This document shows positions 18,358 to 25,455 of a stretch of 28,283 nt of DNA, in pieces. This DNA is from a virus, in IMG/VR virus record IMGVR_UViG_3300043539_001392, positions 1 to 28,283 of that record; one strand, written 5' to 3'. A program made the translations under genes and the position numbers. The notes under the pieces are model-generated. The model was not told the origin of the DNA. It ran no database searches and saw nothing but the letters and a program-made list of their open reading frames with translations. Every line of letters begins with the position of its first letter. Position 1 is the stretch's first letter.

Positions 18358-21300
18358 ATGTCTAATCTACTTACAATTAATACAAAAGGAATTTTATTTC
18401 CTGATGGAAGTTTTCTAGATACTGCGCAAGTTGGATCAAATCTCAACGTTGCAGCAAATGGCTCATCTATTGAGTTTACGAAATTTCTCAATTTTATTAA
18501 TACTGATACAGTCACCGTTTCAGTAACTCCAAACACAGGTAATCCTGGATATACAAACGTTGCATTCACATCAACTGGTGGGGGTGGCGGTGGAGTGAGT
18601 GGTCCATCAGGTCCATCAGGTCCATCTGGACCAAGTGGTCCATCTGGAGCAGCATCAACAGTTTCTGGTCCGCAAGGCGCACAAGGTCCGTCTGGTCCAT
18701 CTGGCGCACAAGGTGCCGCATCTACTGTTTCTGGACCACAGGGTGCACAAGGTCCATCTGGACCATCGGGTGCTCAGGGGGCAGCATCTACAGTTTCTGG
18801 TCCTTCTGGTCCGCAAGGAACATCAGGTCCATCTGGTGCTGCCTCTAATGTTTCAGGTCCACAAGGTTCACAAGGTGTTTCTGGTCCCAGTGGTCCATCG
18901 GGTCCATCTGGCGCTGCCTCTACAGTTTCTGGACCATCTGGACCAAGAGGTATAACTGGTCCGTCTGGTGCACAAGGCGTATCAGGTCCACAGGGAACTG
19001 GTCCGTCAGGTCCACAAGGAACTCAAGGTGTTTCTGGTCCAAGTGGTCCACAAGGAGATCCAGGTGGTCCATCTGGTCCGTCAGGTCCACAAGGTCCGCA
19101 AGGTCCACCAAATGGTCCATCTGGTCCAAGTGGTCCACAAGGTCCTTCTGGTCCAACTGGTGACAAATATTCTACATCTAGTACATCGACATTTACGATT
19201 GCTCAAAATATAAACATCACGATTACAGTCGGCACTGGTTTATCTTGGACGCCTGGACGTGGTGCTCTTATTCGACACGATGGATTTAACTTTATATACG
19301 GAAGTGTTGAAGCATATAATCCAGCCACTGGTGAATTTACATTCTTCTCAGATCCAATTCTTGACTCTGCAGCAGGTGTAGGAAATTCATTTAGCAGTTG
19401 GAAAGTTGATGTTGCAATAATATTCTCAACAGTAGAAGGTCCTACTGGTCCATCAGGTGCTGCATCTACCATTTCTGGTCCAACTGGTCCGTCAGGTCCA
19501 TCGGGTCCATCTGGCGCTGCCTCTACAGTTTCTGGACCATCAGGTCCGAGTGGTCCAAGAGGTGCATCAGGTCCATCTGGTCCATCAGGTCCACAAGGAC
19601 CAAATGATGCAGCATCAATCAATTACATCCAAGATGGCACAGGTGCTGTTAGCAGAACAGTTCAAGCAGGATTGAGAGATCGAATTAGTGTATTTGATTT
19701 CATGACAACTGCTGAAATCACCGATGTTGAAAATAGATCGTTTACTCTTGATGTAACATCAAAAATTAAAGCAGCGATCGACGCTGCATCAGCACAAAGA
19801 AAAGATCTGTTCATTCCAGCAGGATTGTATAAGATCGTTCCAGCAACAGCATCTGAGTGGGCTGGTGGTGCTGCTGACTCTGGTCCAGTTTATGTTGCAT
19901 TTACAATACAAAATAATATGTCTATTGTTGCTGAGGAAGGTGCAGTATTTAAACTTGCAGACAATTTCTCAGTTGTTGGTGCTGTGAAAGCGCATGCGAT
20001 GTTCTTTACAAATGTCCCAACTGCAAATGTCTCCTTCTATGGTTTGACAATGGACATGAATGGAAATAACAATGATGGTATCGCGCCATTCCCTGGAGAC
20101 AATAATCCACAAATCTTTATTAGTGGTAAAACACCACGCTATTCTATTCCATCAAGAAGAGCAACAAGCACCTCAACCAACACAATTGGAACAGGATCAA
20201 AATCATTCACCATAGAAACTGGTAAAAGTTTTAGTGTTGGTGAAGATATTGGTATGTTAGTTGCTTCAGGAACTGGAGCATCATTATGGTCTATGCATGG
20301 AACCGTCACATCGTATAATAGTGGCAGCGGTGCTCTAGTGGTAAATGTAACTCAAACTAGCATATATGGAGTTGGTCAAAGCGTCGGTGGAAGTTCTGGT
20401 GGCGCGCCTCGTTGGGCAATTGGTGATGGTATTGGAGCATATATTGACGATGTTGTAATTGAAAAGTGCATCTTCTTGAATAATATGGGTAAAACTGTTC
20501 TTGGTTGTGCTCAATTAGATGGCGCAACGAAAATAAAATTAGGAAAAAATTGGAAAGTTCTGAACTGCACATTTAAAAATAATGGTAAACGTGCTGCGGA
20601 CCACTCAACATTTTACGGTATGGTTGATGATTTGACTGTAGAAGGATGTTCATTCACAGCAGATTCAATGTTCCCAAATGGTTCAACTGGACCATATGCT
20701 GATGGTGGTGGAACAATAACATGTGGTACACTTGTTGCGATTGAAACTCACGGAAGCAATCACAGATATAGTAACAATTTATTTGAAAATTACTATCAAG
20801 GATTTTGGATTGCCTCAAACGGAGCATTTGAAGCAAACAATATTGTAATTGCGCAAAATAATTTCAAAGTATTGACTTATGGAATGGGTTCGTATAGACG
20901 CGAAGGTGGTCCAACAATTATTCGAAATGTGAATATTTCTGACAATACATTCATATATGACAATACTTCTAGCGCAGATGGCGTTCCTAAAGTGGGTGTT
21001 CTTATTGCTGAAGATGAAGAGATTGAAGATTGGAGCATCTGTAACAACATTGCTAGAAAAGAAGTGCCTGCTGGGCAATCAAATTATCAATCTTATTTTA
21101 TAGGAATATTCACTGCACGTGTAAGCGGCGTGATGGATCGAATTGTTATTGATGGTAACTATTGCACTGGATTTGCTCGCGGCATTGTTTTGTATAGTGC
21201 TGTATCAGGAAAGAGTTTAGGAACAATTCGAATCACGAACAATACCATTTTAAATCCAAACACCACTTCATCATTCCCATCTGGTGCATATGGAATTTTG

Positions 21301-22047
21301 GCTTATACAACTGGTGGTGCATCTACAGTCAAAGAATTAATTATCGATAATAACTCATTTATTGATAATCGTGCTTCGCCACAAATGCAATATGGGATTA
21401 GATTATCTGGTGATTGGACAGTTAATAATCTTTGGAGAGATGGGAACAAATACTATGGATCAACAGTAGCAGATTTTGATTCAACTGGAGCGGTTATCAC
21501 AAATACACGATCTGCAGATGGCGGTGGTGCAACTGGTCCGCAAGGCGCACAAGGTCCATCTGGTCCAACTGGTGCACAAGGCTCACAAGGACCAAGTGGA
21601 CCAACATCAGGTGCTTCAAGCATCACGAATTTCACACCAACTTGGTATAATCAAGAATTTGGTTCTCCGCAAACAGCTGTAACGATTGGAAACGGAAACA
21701 ACGTTGGGTATTATAGTTTGAATGGAAATGAAGTTACAGTTGTCGCAACATTATTGTTGGGAAGTACAACAAGTATTGCCACCAAATCAACATCAGGATA
21801 TGTATATCTTGCATTACCCTTTGCCTCTGCTTATGCAGGATTAAGTTATAATGGTGTCTGGAGAATTTACGACGATAGTGTCGCTAAATTTTATAGTGGA
21901 TCTGCGTTTGTCGATGGTGGTGGTAGTACTGTCTCTTTGGCTGTTGATAATGGTTTGTTCGTTCGAAATGCTGCAGGTTCTGAGAATCCTGTAAATTTTG
22001 CTGCGGGAGACGCATTGTCCGTGCAATTAACATATTTCAAGACATAA
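18358..22047 (+). CDS. Collagen-like, beta-helix tail fibre/tailspike
   Basis: A 1229-aa multidomain fibre. Residues 1-30 hold the motif [12 protein letters not shown], common at phage fibre N-termini, followed by the module [14 protein letters not shown] shared with the two heptad fibres. Residues 82-268 are collagen-like Gly-X-Y triplets, mostly GPS and GPQ, interrupted by GAASTVSG. A small beta domain (about 268-358) precedes a second collagen stretch (361-415). From about 428, [17 protein letters not shown] and [10 protein letters not shown] mark the entry to a pectate-lyase-type right-handed beta-helix that runs to about 1045 (for example [34 protein letters not shown]). A second copy of the small beta domain is inserted near 600-685. 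A third collagen run (about 1060-1085) leads to a C-terminal tip domain ([13 protein letters not shown] through [14 protein letters not shown]). It probably binds or degrades surface glycans. Its many prolines make it the leading candidate substrate for the hydroxylase and glycosyltransferase downstream. Confidence 0.88.
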   Translation: MSNLLTINTKGILFPDGSFLDTAQVGSNLNVAANGSSIEFTKFLNFINTDTVTVSVTPNTGNPGYTNVAFTSTGGGGGGVSGPSGPSGPSGPSGPSGAASTVSGPQGAQGPSGPSGAQGAASTVSGPQGAQGPSGPSGAQGAASTVSGPSGPQGTSGPSGAASNVSGPQGSQGVSGPSGPSGPSGAASTVSGPSGPRGITGPSGAQGVSGPQGTGPSGPQGTQGVSGPSGPQGDPGGPSGPSGPQGPQGPPNGPSGPSGPQGPSGPTGDKYSTSSTSTFTIAQNINITITVGTGLSWTPGRGALIRHDGFNFIYGSVEAYNPATGEFTFFSDPILDSAAGVGNSFSSWKVDVAIIFSTVEGPTGPSGAASTISGPTGPSGPSGPSGAASTVSGPSGPSGPRGASGPSGPSGPQGPNDAASINYIQDGTGAVSRTVQAGLRDRISVFDFMTTAEITDVENRSFTLDVTSKIKAAIDAASAQRKDLFIPAGLYKIVPATASEWAGGAADSGPVYVAFTIQNNMSIVAEEGAVFKLADNFSVVGAVKAHAMFFTNVPTANVSFYGLTMDMNGNNNDGIAPFPGDNNPQIFISGKTPRYSIPSRRATSTSTNTIGTGSKSFTIETGKSFSVGEDIGMLVASGTGASLWSMHGTVTSYNSGSGALVVNVTQTSIYGVGQSVGGSSGGAPRWAIGDGIGAYIDDVVIEKCIFLNNMGKTVLGCAQLDGATKIKLGKNWKVLNCTFKNNGKRAADHSTFYGMVDDLTVEGCSFTADSMFPNGSTGPYADGGGTITCGTLVAIETHGSNHRYSNNLFENYYQGFWIASNGAFEANNIVIAQNNFKVLTYGMGSYRREGGPTIIRNVNISDNTFIYDNTSSADGVPKVGVLIAEDEEIEDWSICNNIARKEVPAGQSNYQSYFIGIFTARVSGVMDRIVIDGNYCTGFARGIVLYSAVSGKSLGTIRITNNTILNPNTTSSFPSGAYGILAYTTGGASTVKELIIDNNSFIDNRASPQMQYGIRLSGDWTVNNLWRDGNKYYGSTVADFDSTGAVITNTRSADGGGATGPQGAQGPSGPTGAQGSQGPSGPTSGASSITNFTPTWYNQEFGSPQTAVTIGNGNNVGYYSLNGNEVTVVATLLLGSTTSIATKSTSGYVYLALPFASAYAGLSYNGVWRIYDDSVAKFYSGSAFVDGGGSTVSLAVDNGLFVRNAAGSENPVNFAAGDALSVQLTYFKT
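18601..19161 (+). repeat. Collagen-like coding repeat, first block
   Basis: 9-bp units of the type GGTCCATCT encode Gly-Pro-Ser, Gly-Pro-Gln and Gly-Ala-Gln triplets. They group into longer modules separated by [16 protein letters not shown] and GVSGP breaks. Proline is nearly always in the X position; GPP occurs about once. Confidence 0.95.
19438..19602 (+). repeat. Collagen-like coding repeat, second block
   Basis: Gly-Pro-Ser/Thr triplets with GAASTISG and GAASTVSG breaks lead straight into the beta-helix. The same module design as the first block suggests duplication. Confidence 0.93.
21535..21612 (+). repeat. Collagen-like coding repeat, third block
   Basis: A short run of GPQ, GAQ, GPS and GPT triplets joins the end of the beta-helix to the C-terminal tip domain. 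Confidence 0.9.
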
Positions 22048-22083
22048 TCAACTTGATTTTGGCGTAAATTTAACGTAGAATAT

Positions 22084-22101
22084 AGGGATGTTTCGATCCT
22101 T
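22084..22101 (+). other. Small hairpin upstream of late promoter
   Basis: AGGGAT and ATCCTT can pair (six pairs, one of them G-T) around the loop GTTTCG, in the only sizeable gap of the window. The following sequence is AT-rich but has no T-run, so it is a poor intrinsic terminator. It touches the first base of the TATAAATA box. Confidence 0.3.
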
Positions 22102-22108
22102 ATAAATA
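22101..22108 (+). promoter_or_regulatory. T4-type late promoter (TATAAATA)
   Basis: An exact TATAAATA lies in the 84-bp gap between the collagen fibre and the 36-residue-repeat gene, 24 bp before ATG 22132. This is the same distance as the promoter before gp25. It is the only such box at the head of the repeat-protein and modification-gene group, so those genes are probably transcribed late, with the fibres. Confidence 0.72.
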
Positions 22109-22131
22109 TAAAAAAGATTTTTGGGATTACT

Positions 22132-23301
22132 ATGTCAGATTTAAATAAAACTTGGCTCCCTGGACCTTCGAGAGGAACGACTACCGTAACCTCTCCAGGA
22201 AACGTTACAATCCCATATGGTCGTTTTGTTGGTACAGTTTCAGGAAAGGGTGCTCCTGGAAACTCTCCAGTAACAGCAGGTTGGGTGACAAACTATAACA
22301 CCAATTATAATGTTGCGTATCCAATCGCCAATCAGCCGATCGCAAATCAGCCACTGGCGAATCAGCCAGCAACTGCTTGGACAACCAATTACAATACAAA
22401 CTATAACACCAATTATAATGTTGCGTACCCAATCGCGAATCAACCAATCGCCAATCGTCCAATCGCAAATCAACCAGCAACTGCTTGGACAACAAACTAC
22501 AATACCAATTATAATACGAACTATTTCGTAACATATCCATTTGCTGGATTCGGTTTTGGACACTTCTCGTTTGGTGGAAATAATCCAGGTGTTTATTTCG
22601 TGAACTCTTATCGATATTGGACTTACGGTATCTATCAAAACCAAGCTGGTCCTCCAGGATATGTTCAAAGTACCAGTTACAACTTCGACGACTCTCAATG
22701 TCCATCGCACTTTGCATTCGATCAAACAAATCCATTACAATATCAGTGGCACTGGGTTTACTTTCAATGCTGGCATCAATTTGCACCAGGAAATGCATTC
22801 TTTTTCACAAATTACAATACAGAATATAACGTCGCATATCCTGTTGCAAATCAACCAGTGGCAAATCAACCAATTGCAAACCAGCCTATAACTGCTTGGA
22901 CGACAAACTATAATACCAATTATAATACGAACTACAACGTTGCTTATCCAATTGCCAACCAACCAATCGCAACTCAGCCACTGGCGAATCAACCAATAAC
23001 TGCTTGGACGACAAACTATAATACAAATTATAATACCAACTACAATGTCGCGTATCCAATTGCGAATCAACCAATTGCAAATCAACCAGCCACAGGATTT
23101 ACTCCTGGAAACATTGGTGCTTCTGCTTCTGCTCTTGGTGTGACATTACCTGGCGGTGCAGTTGGTAATGTGATTGATGGTGGTCCAATTCCAGCGACAC
23201 CAATTTCACCAACAACAGTAAGTTACTGGACTTACCCAGATAATTCAACATATCCTGTTACAGCCCCTTCTGGATCGGAAGTCGTAATTAAACTTGAATA
23301 A
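22132..23301 (+). CDS. Protein of 36-residue NYNT/ANQP modules around a Cys/aromatic core
   Basis: A 389-aa protein that I do not recognise. Residues about 53-131 and 226-321 consist of modules with an exact 36-residue period. Each module reads TAWTT, then NYNT repeated every four residues, then NVAYP, then the pentapeptide IANQP about three times. Between the arrays is a unique domain (about 132-225), rich in Phe, Tyr, Trp, Gly and His with two cysteines (DSQCPSHF, YFQCWHQF). Residues 1-50 are Gly/Pro/Thr-rich (WLPGPSRGTTTVTSPGNV), and the C-terminus has a Gly-rich hinge and a beta-like end (YWTYPDNSTYPVTAPSGS). There is no signal peptide or membrane helix. The strict period suggests a beta-solenoid or other fibrous structure. 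It has its own late promoter and lies 24 bp before the hydroxylase gene, so its many ANQP prolines are a second candidate substrate. The function is unknown. Confidence 0.82.
   Translation: MSDLNKTWLPGPSRGTTTVTSPGNVTIPYGRFVGTVSGKGAPGNSPVTAGWVTNYNTNYNVAYPIANQPIANQPLANQPATAWTTNYNTNYNTNYNVAYPIANQPIANRPIANQPATAWTTNYNTNYNTNYFVTYPFAGFGFGHFSFGGNNPGVYFVNSYRYWTYGIYQNQAGPPGYVQSTSYNFDDSQCPSHFAFDQTNPLQYQWHWVYFQCWHQFAPGNAFFFTNYNTEYNVAYPVANQPVANQPIANQPITAWTTNYNTNYNTNYNVAYPIANQPIATQPLANQPITAWTTNYNTNYNTNYNVAYPIANQPIANQPATGFTPGNIGASASALGVTLPGGAVGNVIDGGPIPATPISPTTVSYWTYPDNSTYPVTAPSGSEVVIKLE
22288..22524 (+). repeat. 108-bp coding repeat array, upstream block
   Basis: Modules with an exact 108-bp period: the TAW codons begin at 22372 and 22480. 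Each carries an NYNT tract and an ANQP tract. The first module is incomplete at its left end, and the last breaks into the unique core after NTNY. Confidence 0.92.
22807..23094 (+). repeat. 108-bp coding repeat array, downstream block
   Basis: The same modules as the upstream block: TAW codons begin at 22891 and 22999, again exactly 108 bp apart. The array starts with a variant (TNYNTEYNVAYPV) and ends with a shortened ANQP tract. Third-base differences between copies show they are not very recent duplicates. Confidence 0.92.
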
Positions 23302-23325
23302 TTAATTGAGAGTGGAGTGAATATT

Positions 23326-23916
23326 ATGTTTAAGATTGATAAATTCAAAAGACAGTTTCCTAAATTCTGTCATGTTGAACAAGTCTTTTCTAAAGAAGAA
23401 GTAAAAAGAATTTATGATTTGGAAGATTTAGAAAAATTCCGAAGAGGAATGGTTGGATCTAATAATTCTGAAGGTGAGGTTAAACTCGAATCTCGAGATT
23501 CTGAGATTATGTGGGTTAATCCTAATCATGAATCAGGTTGGATCTTTGATCGTTTTGCTCAAGTCTTAGCAAACGTGAACTATGATTTCTTCAATAGTAA
23601 TATTAATCATATGGGTCCATTTCAATATACTCTTTATCGCGAAAATCAATATTATAACTGGCATGTTGATTCAGATTCCATGTATGCTGATTTAACTCGA
23701 AAAATTAGTGCAACAATTATGTTATCTGATGCTTCTGATTATGTTGGTGGTGAGTTCGAATTGATTGCAAATGGTAATGTGGAACAGCCAATAATGCTTC
23801 GACCAAATGCAGGTGATATTATTTTCTTCGCCTCTCACATGCCTCATCGTGTTCGAGCAGTTACACAAGGTGTGCGGAAATCGCTAGTGAATTGGATATA
23901 TGGACCATGGGATTAA
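23326..23916 (+). CDS. 2-oxoglutarate/Fe(II) dioxygenase, prolyl 4-hydroxylase-like
   Basis: A 196-aa enzyme of the double-stranded beta-helix dioxygenase fold. The metal triad is visible: His113 and Asp115 in NWHVDSD and His174 in MPHRVRAV, with Arg184 (VRKSLVNW) ten residues later as the likely 2-oxoglutarate salt-bridge residue. This H-x-D...H...R layout, with GGEFEL before and VTQGVR after, fits the PKHD/prolyl 4-hydroxylase group. The likely reaction is O2- and 2-oxoglutarate-dependent hydroxylation of peptidyl proline, in the host cytoplasm during assembly. I choose ATG 23326 over GTG 23317 because GGAG at 23314-23317 is well spaced for it. It lies 24 bp after the repeat-protein gene. 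Phage 2OG oxygenases are common and often of unknown target; the proline target is inferred from the collagen-like fibre and the GT60-like enzyme nearby. Confidence 0.88.
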   Translation: MFKIDKFKRQFPKFCHVEQVFSKEEVKRIYDLEDLEKFRRGMVGSNNSEGEVKLESRDSEIMWVNPNHESGWIFDRFAQVLANVNYDFFNSNINHMGPFQYTLYRENQYYNWHVDSDSMYADLTRKISATIMLSDASDYVGGEFELIANGNVEQPIMLRPNAGDIIFFASHMPHRVRAVTQGVRKSLVNWIYGPWD

Positions 23917-23926
23917 TGGATAAATT

Positions 23927-24673
23927 ATGGATCTCTCAAAGTTCACAAAACTCAAGTTTTGGTCAAATAACATCATTGAATTTTATTGTAGAAAAGAATT
24001 CGAAGGTGTAATTCCTGAACCAAAACCAGCAGCGAAATACTTTCCAGAATGGTTTAAAAATCTAGAACCATACATTGCTGCTAGAGATAAAAGCAGTGGT
24101 GATAAAAGAATCATGACTGCGAAAAGATGTCTGCCTCTCATCGATGCAATGTCATTGGGTTTTGTTATCCCTCTTGCTGCTGATTGCCACGTTTTAACAA
24201 ATCATGACAATTCTCAAATACTTTTTAATGGATTGGCTGGATCATTCCCAATTATTGAATCTCATGATAAGCGACAAGTCGGAGGTCACAGCACAATTAA
24301 AAGAAATAATGGAGATGCTCTTAAATTCCTAAATTATTGGGTTGTGAAAACTGCTCCAGGATGGTCAAGCCTTTTTATTCCTCCGATTAATAATTTCTCA
24401 CAGCCGTTTACCTGTTTAGGTGGAATGGTTGATACTGACAAATATACAAAAGAAGTGAATTTTCCAGCAGTTTGGCATGCTCATAATTTTGATGGAATGA
24501 TTTATGCAGGAACACCGCTTATTACTGTAATACCAATTAAAAGAAATATTTTTGATAAGAAACCTGTTATTCGAAAAATGACTAAAAAAGAACAAGAAAC
24601 TCATAATCAAATGAATCGAATTCAAAATAGTCGTCTTAGTTATTATACAAATGAGTTGAGGGTTAAGAAATGA
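23927..24673 (+). CDS. DUF6065-like protein, first copy
   Basis: A 248-aa protein. Its pattern is KYFPEWFKNLEPYI near the N-terminus, then TAKRCLPLIDAMSLGFVIPL (about 64-84), a His-containing stretch (IIESHDKRQVGGH, about 109-121), KTAPGWSSLFIPPINNF (about 142-158), CLGGMVDTDKY (about 164-174), and YAGTPLITVIPIKRN (about 195-209). The order resembles DUF6065, a poorly characterised family with a probable jelly-roll core. No catalytic residues can be assigned with certainty. The gene follows the hydroxylase after 10 bp and overlaps its relative downstream as ATGA, so it belongs to the same operon. Possible roles are a scaffold or partner of the modifying enzymes, or an oxygenase-like enzyme of its own. 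The family link is by eye and moderate. Confidence 0.7.
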   Translation: MDLSKFTKLKFWSNNIIEFYCRKEFEGVIPEPKPAAKYFPEWFKNLEPYIAARDKSSGDKRIMTAKRCLPLIDAMSLGFVIPLAADCHVLTNHDNSQILFNGLAGSFPIIESHDKRQVGGHSTIKRNNGDALKFLNYWVVKTAPGWSSLFIPPINNFSQPFTCLGGMVDTDKYTKEVNFPAVWHAHNFDGMIYAGTPLITVIPIKRNIFDKKPVIRKMTKKEQETHNQMNRIQNSRLSYYTNELRVKK

Positions 24674-25455
24674 GATTTATTAAGTATTTTATGGGTGATA
24701 ATAATGACATTTTGGACAATGGCATTCATCCAAAAAAAGACGATATTGAGTTTATCTGTTTCATGGGTCAGGCTGCGTCTCATGAACAAACTCGAGTTAA
24801 ACTTGCAAAAGAAGTCGACACAAAATTTAAAAAGTATCAAGTCGAAAAGCATGGATCGTACACCTTTGCTCAATGTCCAGGAATGTTAGATTATTCCCGT
24901 CTAGGATATATCATTCCAGCATGGACCAACTTTGAGTTCATGTACAACTCTGCAGGTGTAGAGATATTTGATGGAACAATCGATTCTAGAGTTCGCTCTA
25001 AAATTCCATTAAGAGGATTCGATCCAACTATTTTCGATGGCGCAATTAAAAACGACGATGGATCTAAAACTGAAATCTATAACATTCAAGCACCTTGGCA
25101 TATTCGATGCAAGCCTGGAGTCCATATGATGATTATGCCTGCATTCTATCATAGCAATATTCTAGATGATTTTCATATCCTTCCAGGTGTTATTGATTAT
25201 GGTAGCGGATTTCATACGATTAATTTCTTAACTGGACCAAAGAGATATGGTCAGTTTAAGATTATGATGGGCGAGCCTCTATTCCACATCATTCCTCTCA
25301 AGAATGTCCCATTCACTGCTTCTTATGGACTTGTTGATAATTATAAAAATGTCTATAAAGAAGATGAGTTTTTTGGTAAAATTAAGAGTTTCTATAGAAA
25401 ATTTTATTGCGGAAAGAGAAAATTCTCCTTACGAAAGGAGATGGGAGATAAATGA
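24670..25455 (+). CDS. DUF6065-like protein, second divergent copy
   Basis: A 261-aa protein with the same order of landmarks as the gene before it: YTFAQCPGMLDYSRLGYIIP (about 60-79), a variable strand region, WHIRCKPGVHMMIMPAFY (about 144-161), FHILPGVIDYG (about 169-179) and MMGEPLFHIIPLKN (about 200-213). It has diverged strongly, and the His-rich middle of the first copy is not conserved. The C-terminus is basic (FYRKFYCGKRKFSLRKE). Both borders are ATGA overlaps, with the first copy upstream and the glycosyltransferase downstream, so translation is coupled. The pair may form a heterodimer, but this is inference and the function is unknown. Confidence 0.68.
   Translation: MRFIKYFMGDNNDILDNGIHPKKDDIEFICFMGQAASHEQTRVKLAKEVDTKFKKYQVEKHGSYTFAQCPGMLDYSRLGYIIPAWTNFEFMYNSAGVEIFDGTIDSRVRSKIPLRGFDPTIFDGAIKNDDGSKTEIYNIQAPWHIRCKPGVHMMIMPAFYHSNILDDFHILPGVIDYGSGFHTINFLTGPKRYGQFKIMMGEPLFHIIPLKNVPFTASYGLVDNYKNVYKEDEFFGKIKSFYRKFYCGKRKFSLRKEMGDK

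Noticed and set aside
19203-19622. Reverse-strand frame rich in Gly-Pro-Asp/Gly triplets, looking like a second collagen gene
   Set aside because: GGTCCA-type repeats read on the other strand also give Gly-Pro codons. The + strand frame continues into folded domains and is the real gene.
22084-22101. Hairpin before the second late promoter as a strong intrinsic terminator
   Set aside because: The stem is short with a G-T pair, and no T-run follows. It is kept only as a low-confidence structure.
22325-22524. IANQP repeats as a classical pentapeptide-repeat (A[D/N]LXX) protein
   Set aside because: The central Leu/Phe of that family is Gln here, and the tract is only three units long between NYNT tracts, so the standard quadrilateral helix is not supported.
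22288-22524. NYNT tracts as N-glycosylation sequons
   Set aside because: The spacing puts Asn or Tyr, not Ser/Thr, two residues after most Asn, so there is no N-x-S/T pattern.
22205-22798. Long reverse-strand open frame (197 codons) opposite the 36-residue-repeat gene
   Set aside because: It is a shadow of the low-complexity repeats: no ribosome site, no recognisable protein features, and every neighbouring gene is on the + strand.
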